From: Cyanobacterium sp. Dongsha4
GTDB taxonomy: Bacteria > Cyanobacteriota > Cyanobacteriia > Cyanobacteriales > Cyanobacteriaceae
Assembly: GCF_036345015.1 (NCBI RefSeq)
Contig: NZ_CP084098.1
Span: forward strand, 4,043,326 to 4,107,325
Length of the DNA stretch: 64,000 bases
Direction of reading: 5' to 3'
In this document: piece after piece, positions 29,827-40,419 of the stretch
Numbering within the stretch: the first letter of the stretch is position 1
How the letters are laid out: the number at the start of each line of letters is the position of its first letter
The notes under the pieces: model-generated
The model's input: only the letters and a program-made list of their open reading frames with translations
Told to the model about the DNA's origin: nothing
Databases searched by the model: none
Made by a program: the position numbers and the translations under genes

Positions 29827-31122
29827 ATGATTTCTCCTTTGGAATATAAACAACGTCGGCAAAAATTGATGTCCGCAATCGGTAAAGGTGTAGCAGTGTT
29901 TAATAGTGCTCCTTATGCGGTGATGCACAATGATGTAGAATATGTTTACCGTCAAGATAGTGATTTTTATTATCTCACTGGTTTTAATGAGTCTTCTGCT
30001 GTTGCAGTATTAGCACCTAATCATAGTGAACATCAATTTATTCTTTTTGTTCAACCGAAAGACTTAGCCAAGGAAATTTGGACGGGTTATCGTGTGGGAG
30101 TGGAAGGGGCAAAAGATTTATATGGAGCTGATGCAGTTTATTCCATCGAAGAGTTAGATGAAAAATTACCTAAATATTTAGTTAGTGGCGATCGCATTTA
30201 TTATCATTTAGGTAGAGACTTAAACTTTAATGCCCGTATTATTCACTATTGGCAAAAACTAACAGAATCTTACCCTAAAAGGGGTACGGGTCCCACTGGT
30301 ATTGAAGATAGTAATTTTGTTTTACATCCTTTGAGAATGATAAAAAGTCCAGCAGAAATCGAGATGATTCGCAAGGCAACAGAAATTTCAGTCAAAGCCC
30401 ACAAAAAAGCCCAAGAAATTGCTCAACCGGGTAAATATGAGTATGAAATTCAAGCGGAAATTGAACACACTTTCAGAAGTTTAGGAGGAGACGGGGTTGC
30501 TTATCCTTCTATTGTTGCCTCTGGGGCAAATGCTTGTATTTTGCACTACATTGAAAATAATCGCAGAATGGAAGCAGGAGACTTGCTATTGATAGATGCA
30601 GGTTGTTCCTATGGCTATTATAATGGCGATATTACCCGTACTTTTCCCGTTGATGGCAAATTTGACCCTCGCCAGAAAGACATCTATCAGCTAGTTTTAG
30701 AAGCCCAATTAGCTGCGATCGAAATGGTGAAACCGGGTAATACATATAACCAATACCATGATAAAGCAGTGGAGGTATTAGTAGAGGGCTTAAAAGAATT
30801 GAAACTGTTACAAGGAGACAGTAAAGAGATTATAGAGGAGAAAAAATACGAGCCTTTTTATATGCACCGCACGGGGCATTGGTTAGGATTAGATGTTCAC
30901 GATGTAGGCAACTATAAACAAGATAAGGAAAATTGGACGACATTTCAAGCAGGACATATTGTAACTGTTGAGCCCGGTATCTATATTTCTCCTTACATCA
31001 CCCCCGCCGAGGGGCAACCCGAAATTCCCGACTATTGGAAAGGTATTGGTGTCAGAATTGAGGATGATGTTTTAGTGACAGAATCGGGTAATGAGGTTTT
31101 AACCGCAGGAATTGGTAAATAA
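29827..31122 (+). CDS. pepP: Xaa-Pro aminopeptidase (aminopeptidase P, M24B)
   Basis: 431 residues. The N-terminal aminopeptidase-P domain (YKQRRQKLMSAIGKGVAVF, DSDFYYLTGFNE) is followed by a pita-bread fold with metal ligands in LLIDAGCSYGYYNGDITRTF (two Asp), HRTGHWLGLDVHD (His), TVEPGIY (Glu) and a final RIEDDVLVT (Glu). It removes N-terminal residues before proline. Length and motifs match the family. Confidence 0.95.
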   Translation: MISPLEYKQRRQKLMSAIGKGVAVFNSAPYAVMHNDVEYVYRQDSDFYYLTGFNESSAVAVLAPNHSEHQFILFVQPKDLAKEIWTGYRVGVEGAKDLYGADAVYSIEELDEKLPKYLVSGDRIYYHLGRDLNFNARIIHYWQKLTESYPKRGTGPTGIEDSNFVLHPLRMIKSPAEIEMIRKATEISVKAHKKAQEIAQPGKYEYEIQAEIEHTFRSLGGDGVAYPSIVASGANACILHYIENNRRMEAGDLLLIDAGCSYGYYNGDITRTFPVDGKFDPRQKDIYQLVLEAQLAAIEMVKPGNTYNQYHDKAVEVLVEGLKELKLLQGDSKEIIEEKKYEPFYMHRTGHWLGLDVHDVGNYKQDKENWTTFQAGHIVTVEPGIYISPYITPAEGQPEIPDYWKGIGVRIEDDVLVTESGNEVLTAGIGK

Positions 31123-31213
31123 TAAGCCGTTAAAAAGGATGATTGGGGTTTAGGGTATTGGGGTATTGGGGAGATAAGGTTTCAGGTTTCAGGGAGTAAT
31201 GAGTAATTATCAA

Positions 31214-32836
31214 CTATTCACCTTTGCCCCTTGCCCTTTTCCTACTGGCTTGTTTTTTTAACAAAATTACCTCATCTTTTTGAGCAACAATCTTATATTC
31301 TTCTTTCTCTGTTACCTCTTTAATCAACCCTTGTATGGCTTCTAACCATCCTTTTTCTTTGGTAAAAACAACGCTATAACGTTCTAATTCCCATAAATCA
31401 GCGATAATATAGTCAACGGTTTGAGGTTGGTGGCTTGTGTCTAAAAACTCTATCATTGGTAAGCGAATAATTGCCTCTCTACCACTCAGATGAGGAATAA
31501 TATTATTAGTTGCACTCGCACTGGCATCTTTAGGGATTTGCTTTAAAAGCTGATAAATAGAAGCGGAATGTTGCCATTGACGAGGTAAGGATACATATAC
31601 TAAGGGTTGAAATGAATCTGGCATGATGAAATAAAAAGCACGGCTTAATTCTGTTGCACTGGAGGTAAAACCTAATAGTAAAGAGATAACAATACAACTA
31701 AGCCAAAATCTTTTAAATCTTGCTCCTAATTTTCTCGGTTGAAGTGCTTTTAAATCTTGATAAAAATTGCCAAAAGATTGCCCTCGCCACCATAAAATTG
31801 TTCCGTAAAATAGTCCGGGGGTAATCATCATAGCATAACGAATATTTAGGGATAAAATAGATTTTCCTTGACCAAGTAAAGGAGTAAGGAGAGGGAAAAA
31901 AGTTATTATCCATGAAGTAGGAGAAAGGGCTGGTATTAAGCCTAAAGATAGCCATTGTCCTAATAAATATTCGATGGTATTATCAAAGGGAGAAATTAAT
32001 TCTTTTAATACTAATAAAGGTTGAGTTACCATACCCCAAATTACTCCTACGGTGGAGGGGTTATTATCCTGCAAATACTGCCCGAATTTATCTACCATGA
32101 ATCTTTCCCCAACATCTTTCGTGAATTGGGGCATAATCACGTTAGTAATAAAAATCATATAGATGAAGGAAAAAATAGCCATTATTAATCCTTGAATCCA
32201 ATGGCGACGGGTGATAATTAAATAAATTCCTATTCCAAATAGATTTAATCCTGCTTCTTGTCTTACACCCAAAAGCAATAAGGAAAATAAAGCGACGAAA
32301 CCCCATCGATTTTTTTCCAAACATAGGAGAAGACTGAAAGCTAATATGGGCAGTTGAGATATATTATCAAAGTTGGATAAAGTGGGTACAAAAATTGCGA
32401 TCGCACTGTAAAAACTGACTACAATTAATAAAGAGATAAAATGGGCTATGTGTTGTCGTGCCAGAAAATAAAGGACAATTCCAGCCCCCGTAATTAATAA
32501 ACATTGTATGATTACTAAAGTGGCAGGGGAAGGGAAAAGAAAATATAGCGGTAAAAATAGTAATAGATTAGGGCTAAAATGATGACCTAAGTAACTGTCA
32601 TCAACTAAGGGTAAAGATTCGCCACTGGTGACATGAGTGGAAATACCAGAAGCAAGAGAGCTATGATAAAAATTTCCATGTAAATTATTCCAAAAAATTT
32701 GATTGAAAATTCCCATATCATAGGATGCAAAAAAACTATAGTAACGATTTAGCCCCAGAAGTAATATTATTATTAAGAAAAAAGTGCTAATTTTGTATAA
32801 ATTCCTTAATTCATGACTTTTTATATTTTGTTTCAC
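31214..32836 (-). CDS. DUF2079 multi-spanning membrane protein
   Basis: 540 residues with about nine hydrophobic segments. DUF2079-like N-terminal motif: RYYSFFASYDMGIFNQIFWN, followed by a large extracytoplasmic loop and later NIIPHLSGRE. These proteins resemble GT-C glycosyltransferases in topology, but their activity is unproven. The last residues (ASRKRARGKGE) run into intergenic repeat sequence, so the C-terminus may have been extended by it. Confidence 0.8.
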   Translation of the reverse strand: MKQNIKSHELRNLYKISTFFLIIILLLGLNRYYSFFASYDMGIFNQIFWNNLHGNFYHSSLASGISTHVTSGESLPLVDDSYLGHHFSPNLLLFLPLYFLFPSPATLVIIQCLLITGAGIVLYFLARQHIAHFISLLIVVSFYSAIAIFVPTLSNFDNISQLPILAFSLLLCLEKNRWGFVALFSLLLLGVRQEAGLNLFGIGIYLIITRRHWIQGLIMAIFSFIYMIFITNVIMPQFTKDVGERFMVDKFGQYLQDNNPSTVGVIWGMVTQPLLVLKELISPFDNTIEYLLGQWLSLGLIPALSPTSWIITFFPLLTPLLGQGKSILSLNIRYAMMITPGLFYGTILWWRGQSFGNFYQDLKALQPRKLGARFKRFWLSCIVISLLLGFTSSATELSRAFYFIMPDSFQPLVYVSLPRQWQHSASIYQLLKQIPKDASASATNNIIPHLSGREAIIRLPMIEFLDTSHQPQTVDYIIADLWELERYSVVFTKEKGWLEAIQGLIKEVTEKEEYKIVAQKDEVILLKKQASRKRARGKGE

Positions 32837-33005
32837 GATAAATAAATATATTCACTAATTCTAAATTTTAGCGTTTTTTATCTGTTTAGAATCAGCTTGA
32901 TTATATATTATGGTTTTAATGCAATAAAAGCTATTTAATATCAGTTAAATGAAGTGTTATATTTTTTATTAATTTCTTTTCACAAAACTTTATCGTCATT
33001 ATAAT

Positions 33006-33413
33006 ATGGTTAAAAATCCACAAATACGCATTCCTATAATTATTTCTCTAGGTGCGATCGCAGGAGTTTTATGTAGATATTATATAGGCTTGTGGTTACT
33101 TCAAAATTTTGAAACTAAATTCCCTATTGACATTTTTTTGATAAACATTAGTGGCTGTTTTCTTATGGGTTTTTTATCTACTATTCTGGCGAGAAAATAT
33201 CCTTTACATCCCGAATTAGTTTTACTATTAATAACGGGATTTTTAGGAACTTATACAACTTTTTCTACCTATGAATTAAATACCGCAGTCAACTTAAATA
33301 ATATATATCGAGATTTGCTATATTGGGTTGGTAGTCCAATTATAGGATTATTTTGTCTTGAAATAGGCATTAAATTGGCTCAAATTACTTTATCTATTAA
33401 GTCGAGAAGTTAG
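33006..33413 (+). CDS. crcB: CrcB/Fluc fluoride channel subunit
   Basis: 135 residues, four membrane helices. Family motifs: GAIAGVLCRYYIG, NISGCFLMGF (the N of the pore), GFLGTYTTFSTYE (phenylalanine box and central Na site) and a final WVGSPIIGL. It exports fluoride as a dimer. A second subunit gene lies convergently at 33,610, so the two may form a heterodimer. Confidence 0.9.
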   Translation: MVKNPQIRIPIIISLGAIAGVLCRYYIGLWLLQNFETKFPIDIFLINISGCFLMGFLSTILARKYPLHPELVLLLITGFLGTYTTFSTYELNTAVNLNNIYRDLLYWVGSPIIGLFCLEIGIKLAQITLSIKSRS

Positions 33414-33609
33414 ATTTTTTACATAATTCTAGGAATAATAAATTAGTTGAAATAACTAAAAAAAGGTTAATTTATAATTAGTAATGAGCAATTTACAGAG
33501 CCTACAAAATAGCGAAGATGCTTCGTTACACAATCGATTAATAATTATTTTTTCCCGAATTTCCTACTACCCCAACATTTTCCGATTTACTTTGAAATAA
33601 CCCTGCTCA

Positions 33610-33999
33610 TTAACCTCCTAAACTATAATAAATTCTGGCTGATATAATACCTAATTCGATACAAATAAAACCGATAAGAGGTGTCCCTATCCAATAGAAA
33701 ATTGCATCTATAAATCTCTTTTCTCGATATAAATTTGAAGTATCAAGAATATAAGAAGAAAACGTTGTATATGCTCCAAGGAAGCCGATTAAAATAAATT
33801 GTTGTAATTCTAAAGAAATAATTTTGTAAAAAATAATAGTGGAAATAAAACCTATTAAAAAAGATCCTGATAAATTAGCAAATAGTGTTCCATAACTATA
33901 TTTATTACCCCACTTATTGAGACAGAATAAAGTTAAATAATATCTACTTAATGCCCCTAAAATTGCACCTAAAGCGATAAAAAAATAAGTCTCTTTCAT
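33610..33999 (-). CDS. crcB: CrcB/Fluc fluoride channel subunit (second copy)
   Basis: 129 residues. Motifs GAILGALSRYYL, NLSGSFLIGFIS, GFLGAYTTFSSY and WIGTPLIGF match its partner at 33,006. The two sequences are clearly diverged (for example YYLTLFCLNKW against YYIGLWLLQNF), as expected for the two subunits of heterodimeric Fluc pairs. No fluoride riboswitch is evident upstream. Confidence 0.9.
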   Translation of the reverse strand: MKETYFFIALGAILGALSRYYLTLFCLNKWGNKYSYGTLFANLSGSFLIGFISTIIFYKIISLELQQFILIGFLGAYTTFSSYILDTSNLYREKRFIDAIFYWIGTPLIGFICIELGIISARIYYSLGG

Positions 34000-34091
34000 T
34001 ATTTAATTGACAATAAATAACGGATCATGAACAATAAGATAATCAGGAATTAATTGTAATCGGACGATCGACTCTCTCTCATCTCAAAGTC

Positions 34092-35717
34092 ATGACTTAT
34101 ACTAATCAGTTATCTTATCAAAGTGTCCAGAAAAAAGCCTTACAAGATTGTATCTTAGGTGCGATCGATATTGGTACTAATTCTATTCATATGGTAGTAG
34201 TACATATTAATGCTCAGATACCTTCTTTTTCTATCATCGCTAAAGAAAAGGATACCGTAAGATTGGGCGATCGCGATTTGGATACGGGAAATTTAACTGA
34301 TAGTGCTATGAATAGAGCATTAGAAGCCTTAAAACGTTGTAACGACTTAGCCAAGAGTTTAAAAGTTAATCAGTTGATAGCAGTTGCCACCAGTGCCACA
34401 AGAGAAGCCCCCAACGGACGAGAATTTTTACAAAGAGTTGAAAATGAGTTAGGGATTACTGTTGATTTAATTTCTGGGCAAGAAGAAGCAAGAAGAATTT
34501 ATTTAGGAGTGTTGTCTGGGATGGATTTTGGCGGAAAAGTCCATGCTGTAATCGATATTGGTGGTGGTTCAACAGAAATCATCTTAGGAGATGCCCAAGA
34601 AGCAAGATTTTTGAGTAGTACAAAAGTAGGTGCTGTACGTTTAACTCAAGATTTTATTCAAAGTGACCCCATTAATAGTAAAGATTTTATTCGACTTAGT
34701 GCTTATATTCAAGGGATGTTAGAACGTCCTGTGGAAGAATTTAGAAATGCTCTTCATACAGGGGAAAAAGTCATGTTAGTGGGTACATCTGGCACTGCGG
34801 AAACCCTCGCCATGATTCATGCCCTTGATGGCAATAGTGTTGAACCCATAACCTTGAATGGCTATAAAATGCCTTTAAAAGATATAGAAGAAATCCTCGT
34901 TAAATTAACCAAAATGGATTACAACGAAAGAGTATCCATCACAGGGATGTCTGAGCGTCGGGCGGAAATTATTATTGCAGGTGCAACTATTTTAGTGGAG
35001 GCGATGAGAATGTTGGAAGTGGATTCATTGACTGTATGTGAGAGAGCATTGAGAGAGGGCGTTATAGTTGACTGGATGTTGCAACATGGATATATTGAAA
35101 ATCGTCTTGCTTATCAAGGGGAAGTGCGCCCCCGTAACATTTATAAAATTGCCCATAAATATCAAGTGGACTTACCCCACGCTGAAAGAATAGCTGATTT
35201 TGCTTTAAATATTTTTGATAGTATGAAAGGTCAACTGCATTCTTGGGGAGACTTAGAAAGAGAATATCTCTGGAGTGCCACTATTTTGCATAATTGCGGT
35301 TTATACATATCCCATTCTGCCCATCATAAACATTCTTATTACTTGATTCGCAATGCTGAATTATTAGGTTTTAGTGAAATTGAAATTGAATTAATTGCTC
35401 AAATTGCCCGTTATCATCGTAAGAGTAAGCCAAAACGTAAACATGAAAGTTATGCTTCTTTATCGGATAATCATCGTAAAATGGTTAAGCAACTGAGTGC
35501 GATATTAAGACTTGCGATCGCACTTGATCGAAGACAAATAGGGGCGATTAAAGACTTGGAATGTAGATATGATGAAGAATATAAGCAGTTACATCTCCAT
35601 TTACATCCTACCATTGTTGGAGACGACTGTGCTTTAGAATTATGGAATTTAGACTATAAAAAGCCCATTTTTGAACAAGAATACGGAGTTAAGGTTTTAG
35701 TTACACTACACAGATGA
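34092..35717 (+). CDS. ppx: Exopolyphosphatase (Ppx/GppA family)
   Basis: 541 residues. The actin-like ATPase fold is shown by GAIDIGTNSIHMVV, AVATSATREAPNG, ISGQEEARRIYLGV and AVIDIGGGSTEIILGD. A C-terminal HD-like helical domain (DLPHAERIADFAL, ATILHNCGLYISHSAHHKHSYY) follows. It degrades polyphosphate or pppGpp from the chain end. Length fits the long Ppx type with the C-terminal domain. Confidence 0.92.
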   Translation: MTYTNQLSYQSVQKKALQDCILGAIDIGTNSIHMVVVHINAQIPSFSIIAKEKDTVRLGDRDLDTGNLTDSAMNRALEALKRCNDLAKSLKVNQLIAVATSATREAPNGREFLQRVENELGITVDLISGQEEARRIYLGVLSGMDFGGKVHAVIDIGGGSTEIILGDAQEARFLSSTKVGAVRLTQDFIQSDPINSKDFIRLSAYIQGMLERPVEEFRNALHTGEKVMLVGTSGTAETLAMIHALDGNSVEPITLNGYKMPLKDIEEILVKLTKMDYNERVSITGMSERRAEIIIAGATILVEAMRMLEVDSLTVCERALREGVIVDWMLQHGYIENRLAYQGEVRPRNIYKIAHKYQVDLPHAERIADFALNIFDSMKGQLHSWGDLEREYLWSATILHNCGLYISHSAHHKHSYYLIRNAELLGFSEIEIELIAQIARYHRKSKPKRKHESYASLSDNHRKMVKQLSAILRLAIALDRRQIGAIKDLECRYDEEYKQLHLHLHPTIVGDDCALELWNLDYKKPIFEQEYGVKVLVTLHR

Positions 35718-35819
35718 TTTGGGGTTGTGAGGATTAAAGGGCAATGGTAAATAAGAAAAAACAAAAACATCTGCCACCTGATACCTGATACCTGATACCT
35801 TTTTCATAACTCTGAACCC

Positions 35820-36800
35820 CTAACTCGGGTTAATGGGAGTCATAGCAATATGAATTAAAGCATCTCCCTGATTGACCAATGGATTTTGCACATGAGAAAT
35901 GACAATACCTTCAATATTACTTTTCACCGCAATGGTTTTATTGCCAAAAGCATCCGTAATCGTACCCACCAACTGTTTTTTTTCTACCCTCGCTCCTAAT
36001 TTTGTTCTCAACTGAAAAATTCCACTTTGAGATGCCCGTAACCATTTTGATTGGTTAACCCTCACTGACACTTCATCTTTTCCATTTTCCACAGGATTAT
36101 CATACATCCCTAAAGTTTTCATCACCCGAAAAATACCTCTTACCCCAACTGCGATCGCATCTTGGTCAAATCTTAAAGCCTCTCCCCCCTCATAAAGTAA
36201 CGTAGGAATACCCTCAGAACTTGCCGCCTGTCGCAATGAACCGTCACGGGTTGTAGCATGAATCATAATCGGACTATTAAAAGCCTTAGCAATACGCATT
36301 GTCTCAGGATCATCTAAATTTCCCCTAATTTGCGGTAAATTAATACGATGAATCGCCGCCGTATGAATATCAATCCCGTGAGTACATTTGCCCACCACTT
36401 CCCTCATAAAAATATTCGCCAATCGAGAGGCTAAAGAGCCAGTTTCAGAACCCGGAAAGCAACGATTTAAGTCACGGCGATCGGGTAAATAGCGAGATTG
36501 TTCGATAAAACCAAATACATTGACAATGGGTACAGTAATCAAAGTACCCTTTAAAAGCCGAGGATTGACATGATTTGCTACTTGACGGATAATTTCTACT
36601 CCATTAATTTCATCCCCATGAATTGCCGCATTAACCCATAATCTCGCCCCTTTTTCTAAACCATTAATCACAGTTACAGGCAGACAAATTAAAGTTTGAG
36701 TAGGCAATCTTGCCACAGGAATTTCGATTTGCTTAACTTGCCCCGGTTTAATAATTTCTCCTGCAACTTTTATCTTATATTCTTTATTTTTTTCATCCAT
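35820..36800 (-). CDS. Succinylglutamate desuccinylase/aspartoacylase-family deacylase
   Basis: 326 residues. M14-like zinc site: AAIHGDEINGVEI (His, Glu), then DIHTAAIHR (His), with DLNRCFPG for substrate binding. A C-terminal beta domain (SGIFQLRTKLGARVEKKQLV, DALIHIA) completes the AstE/AspA type. It hydrolyses an N-acyl amino acid or related amide; the substrate is not known. Confidence 0.85.
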   Translation of the reverse strand: MDEKNKEYKIKVAGEIIKPGQVKQIEIPVARLPTQTLICLPVTVINGLEKGARLWVNAAIHGDEINGVEIIRQVANHVNPRLLKGTLITVPIVNVFGFIEQSRYLPDRRDLNRCFPGSETGSLASRLANIFMREVVGKCTHGIDIHTAAIHRINLPQIRGNLDDPETMRIAKAFNSPIMIHATTRDGSLRQAASSEGIPTLLYEGGEALRFDQDAIAVGVRGIFRVMKTLGMYDNPVENGKDEVSVRVNQSKWLRASQSGIFQLRTKLGARVEKKQLVGTITDAFGNKTIAVKSNIEGIVISHVQNPLVNQGDALIHIAMTPINPS

Positions 36801-36838
36801 TTTTTTTGAAAATTTTATAAAAAACGTTAAATATTATT

Positions 36839-37726
36839 TTATTTATTGACCAATTGACTTAAATCCATTTCATACAAATCCTTTAAAGATATATTAAAGT
36901 TAAGATTTAAAAAACGATTAATTTTTAGTAATTCAGTAGCAAAATTAGCTAAATCATAGTTATTTTCTTCTAGCTTTTTCACCAAGCGATAGTTTTTATT
37001 TTTCTTGATAAAATCTTCTTCTAATTGTTTTTCTTCCTCCGTTAATTTATCTAAACTTAATAATAATAAAATACCCTCTTTAATTCTTTTTATTTGTTCT
37101 AAATTAAGAGGAACATTTTGTAAAATACTTTTTTTAGATTCTTCTTTTTTAGGATGTTTTTCAGTAGGATTATTTTCTGACTCACTATGACTAAAATACT
37201 CTTGAATTAAATGAATGTACTTTTCCTTCTGCTTATAAAATTCCCGATGAATAATTGCAATACGAGTGGCATCCCCCACCGCCGTATGAAGTTTTAACGG
37301 TAAACGATTTTCCTTTTTTAAATAATTAGTTTCTTTAATCAACTCATCACTAAGGTTAAATAATTTATCTGCATAAACTAGAGATAAGCGATTATTATTG
37401 ACTATTTCTGCAATATTTTTTTGTAAATCCTCAATCTGAAAAACTTTAAGGTCAATTCCCGCCTGTTCCAATATTTTCAAATCCTGACGATAATCCCAAA
37501 ATATCAAAGTATCGAAATTATATTTTTTTGTAGCGTCTATAATAACTTTCTTTAACTCTGATAAAACTAATTTTATGTCTTGATTATAGTCAAAATGAAA
37601 AGTTTTAAAATTCAAATATTTTTTATTGCTAAACCACGCATAAGCCAATTCAGTAGGTTGTTTATATCGATTATCCCCGTCTTGTTTGTCCTTAAATTCT
37701 AAATCTAAATAGGCAATTTTTGTCAT
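36839..37726 (-). CDS. DEDDh exonuclease-like protein
   Basis: 295 residues. Motif I DLEF (Asp8, Glu10), a middle FWDYRQDLKIL (motif II-like) and LHTAVGDATRIAIIH (His...Asp, motif III) are the acidic set of DnaQ-like 3'-5' exonucleases. The C-terminal 110 residues are helical, Lys/Glu-rich and unfamiliar. It may act on RNA or DNA ends in repair; this is inference from the fold. Confidence 0.65.
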   Translation of the reverse strand: MTKIAYLDLEFKDKQDGDNRYKQPTELAYAWFSNKKYLNFKTFHFDYNQDIKLVLSELKKVIIDATKKYNFDTLIFWDYRQDLKILEQAGIDLKVFQIEDLQKNIAEIVNNNRLSLVYADKLFNLSDELIKETNYLKKENRLPLKLHTAVGDATRIAIIHREFYKQKEKYIHLIQEYFSHSESENNPTEKHPKKEESKKSILQNVPLNLEQIKRIKEGILLLLSLDKLTEEEKQLEEDFIKKNKNYRLVKKLEENNYDLANFATELLKINRFLNLNFNISLKDLYEMDLSQLVNK

Positions 37727-37888
37727 TTATACACTGGGGAGGTTTTCAAACTAAGGGAGTGGGGAGTCGGGCGGTTTTCAAAGTAGGGGAGTAGGGAGTG
37801 GGGAATAGGGAGAAAATAAATTCTTCATTCACTTGACACCTGCTCATGACTAACATAACTCCGAACCCCGAACTCCGAACCCCGAATC

Positions 37889-39982
37889 TTACTTAGCTGC
37901 GGCTAATTCTCTTTCCTTAACTTCTTTAATTACCTCATCAGCAACATTTCTAGGACAAGGTGAATAGTGAGAAAATTCCATGGAGAATTGACCACGGCCA
38001 GAAGTCATAGTTCTTAAGTCACCGATATAACCAAACATTTCGCTTAAAGGAGCTTCAGCTTTGATTCTGACACCCATAGGAGTAGTGTTTTGGTTTTTAA
38101 TCATACCACGACGACGGTTAAGATCACCAATAACATCCCCCACATGATCTTCAGGAGTAAATACATCCACATTCATAATGGGTTCTAGTAACTGAGGACC
38201 TGCTTTGGGTAAAGATTGACGATAACCTGCTCTGGCGGCAATTTCGTATGCGATCGCACTTGAGTCAACGGGGTGGAAAGCACCATCAGTTAAGGTAACT
38301 TTCAAATCCACACAGGGGAAACCAGCGAGGACACCTTTATCAATACTAGACTCAAAACCTTTGTTAACCGCAGGCCAGTATTCACGAGGAACATTACCAC
38401 CAGTTACTTTAGACTCAAACTGGAAGCCACTACCGGGTTCACCTGGTTCGATGGTGTAATCAATACGAGCGAATTGACCTGCACCACCAGACTGTTTCTT
38501 ATGAGTATAAGAATCGTTGATAACTTTGGTAATAGATTCACGATAAGCAACTTGGGGCTTACCAACTTCTACTTCTACGCCGTGAGTACGTTTGAGAATA
38601 TCGACTTTAATATCAAGGTGTAATTCACCCATCCCTTTGATAATGGTTTCACCGCTTTCTTGATCCGTTTCAACGTAGAAAGAAGGATCTTCTTGTACCA
38701 TTTTGGAAAGAGCAAGACCCATTTTTTCGTTACCACCTTTTTGTTTCGGCTTAATGGCAATAGAAATCACAGGATCAGGGAATACCATTGGTTCAAGAGT
38801 TGCAGGATTATCAGGATCACATAAAGTGTGACCAGTTTGCACATTTTTCATCCCGATGATGGCCACAATGTCCCCTGCTTGGGCTCGATCGATTTCTTCA
38901 CGGTTATTAGCGTGCATTTCCACCAAACGACCAATACGCTCGGTTTTACCAGTAGCAGTATTTAGGACCGTCATACCTTTTTCTAACACCCCAGAATAAA
39001 TACGGGTGAAAGTTAAAGCACCATAGCGATCGTCCATAATCTTGAAAGCTAAGGCTTTTAAAGATTCATCAGGATCAACTTTAGCAAACTCACCAGTTTC
39101 ATTACCTTCTAAGTCAACAATGGGTTGAGGAGGAACTTCATTAGGAGCGGGTAAATAGTCAACCACAGCATCCAATACTAATTGAACCCCTTTGTTTTTG
39201 AAAGAAGAACCACAATAGGTAGGGAAGAAAGAAAGATTCATTGTACCCTTACGGATGCAACTTTTAATTTCATCAATGGAAATTTCCTCACCTTCAAGAT
39301 ATTTTTCCATTAAACTGTCGTCTTGCTCTACCGCAGTTTCGATCAACTGTTCACGGTACATCTCCACGTCTTCTTTCATATCTTCAGGAACATCCTCAAT
39401 GACGTATTTTTCTGGATCTCCAGAGTCATCCCAAATCCATGCTTTACGGGTTAATAAATCCACAACCCCTTTAAATTCAGTTTCAATACCGATGGGTAAT
39501 ACCATAACCAAAGGTTTAGCGGCTAAAATGTCTTCTACCTGCTTAACCACATTGTAAAAATTAGCCCCAGTACGATCTAATTTATTCACATAAATAATAC
39601 GAGCAACCTTAGATTCGTTCGCATAACGCCAGTTTGTTTCGGACTGAGGTTCAACCCCACCAGAACCACAAAATACTCCGATACCACCATCAAGTACTTT
39701 TAAAGAGCGATATACTTCGATGGTAAAGTCAACGTGTCCAGGAGTGTCAATAATATTGAATTGGTGATCTTTCCAAAAACAAGATGTAGCGGCGGACTGA
39801 ATTGTAATCCCTCTTTCTTGTTCCTGTTCCATGAAGTCTGTGGTAGCAGCTCCTTCGTGTACTTCCCCTAATTTATGGATTTTACCAGTTAACTTAAGAA
39901 TTCTCTCTGTGGTTGTAGTTTTACCCGCATCAACGTGGGCAAAAATGCCTATATTTCTATATTTACTTAGGTCTTTTTTCAT
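37889..39982 (-). CDS. fusA: Translation elongation factor G (paralogue)
   Basis: 697 residues, full length. G1 [12 protein letters not shown], switch [14 protein letters not shown] and the domain IV region [12 protein letters not shown] are present, with domain V at the end. It catalyses ribosomal translocation. It stands alone, not beside rpsL/rpsG/tuf as str-operon fusA genes do, so it may be a second EF-G such as cyanobacteria often carry. The C-terminus ERELAAAK is normal. Confidence 0.92.
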   Translation of the reverse strand: MKKDLSKYRNIGIFAHVDAGKTTTTERILKLTGKIHKLGEVHEGAATTDFMEQEQERGITIQSAATSCFWKDHQFNIIDTPGHVDFTIEVYRSLKVLDGGIGVFCGSGGVEPQSETNWRYANESKVARIIYVNKLDRTGANFYNVVKQVEDILAAKPLVMVLPIGIETEFKGVVDLLTRKAWIWDDSGDPEKYVIEDVPEDMKEDVEMYREQLIETAVEQDDSLMEKYLEGEEISIDEIKSCIRKGTMNLSFFPTYCGSSFKNKGVQLVLDAVVDYLPAPNEVPPQPIVDLEGNETGEFAKVDPDESLKALAFKIMDDRYGALTFTRIYSGVLEKGMTVLNTATGKTERIGRLVEMHANNREEIDRAQAGDIVAIIGMKNVQTGHTLCDPDNPATLEPMVFPDPVISIAIKPKQKGGNEKMGLALSKMVQEDPSFYVETDQESGETIIKGMGELHLDIKVDILKRTHGVEVEVGKPQVAYRESITKVINDSYTHKKQSGGAGQFARIDYTIEPGEPGSGFQFESKVTGGNVPREYWPAVNKGFESSIDKGVLAGFPCVDLKVTLTDGAFHPVDSSAIAYEIAARAGYRQSLPKAGPQLLEPIMNVDVFTPEDHVGDVIGDLNRRRGMIKNQNTTPMGVRIKAEAPLSEMFGYIGDLRTMTSGRGQFSMEFSHYSPCPRNVADEVIKEVKERELAAAK

Positions 39983-40419
39983 AATAAGTGTTTCTATAAA
40001 ATGGTTAGAGAAATTGAAGAATCAGCAAACTTCTTTATATATCTGATCCTAATGGTTGATAGTTGAGTCGATTTCTATTCACGTCCAACAACATCGATTT
40101 TAAAAATTTAGCATTTTCTGGACACTAAATTTCTGATGATGGACATTTAGCAGTTGATATTAGACTATAAACTGATCATACGTTATTGTAACAAAATGTG
40201 AAAGAGTTAGAACTAATAGGTAACTAATTTCTGTCTTGGCAGTTACTAGGAGCAGTGGAGATGAGTTAGGAGTTCGGGGTTCGGAGTTCGGAGTTCGGAG
40301 TTCGGAGTTAGAGATTATTCATTATCAACTATTTACCCTTTGCCCCTTGCCCTTTGCCCTTTTAACTTTGCCCTTTTAACTTTGCCCATTGCCTTTTTAA
40401 CTTTGCCCTTTATTAATTC
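39983..40419. other. Intergenic region with heptamer and longer tandem repeats
   Basis: No gene seen. The EF-G promoter side is plain. At 40,265-40,312 there are consecutive TTCGGAG-type heptamers, and at 40,335-40,410 four degenerate copies of TTTGCCCTTTTAAC. Confidence 0.65.
40265..40312 (+). repeat. TTCGGAG heptamer array (backbone type)
   Basis: About six units of GTTCGGA or GTTCGGG. Related arrays lie near 37,857, 53,287, 55,077 and 60,272. Confidence 0.85.

Noticed and set aside
32837-33005. Fluoride (crcB) riboswitch upstream of the first crcB gene
   Set aside because: I could not find the conserved pseudoknot core; the region is AT-rich without a clear aptamer.
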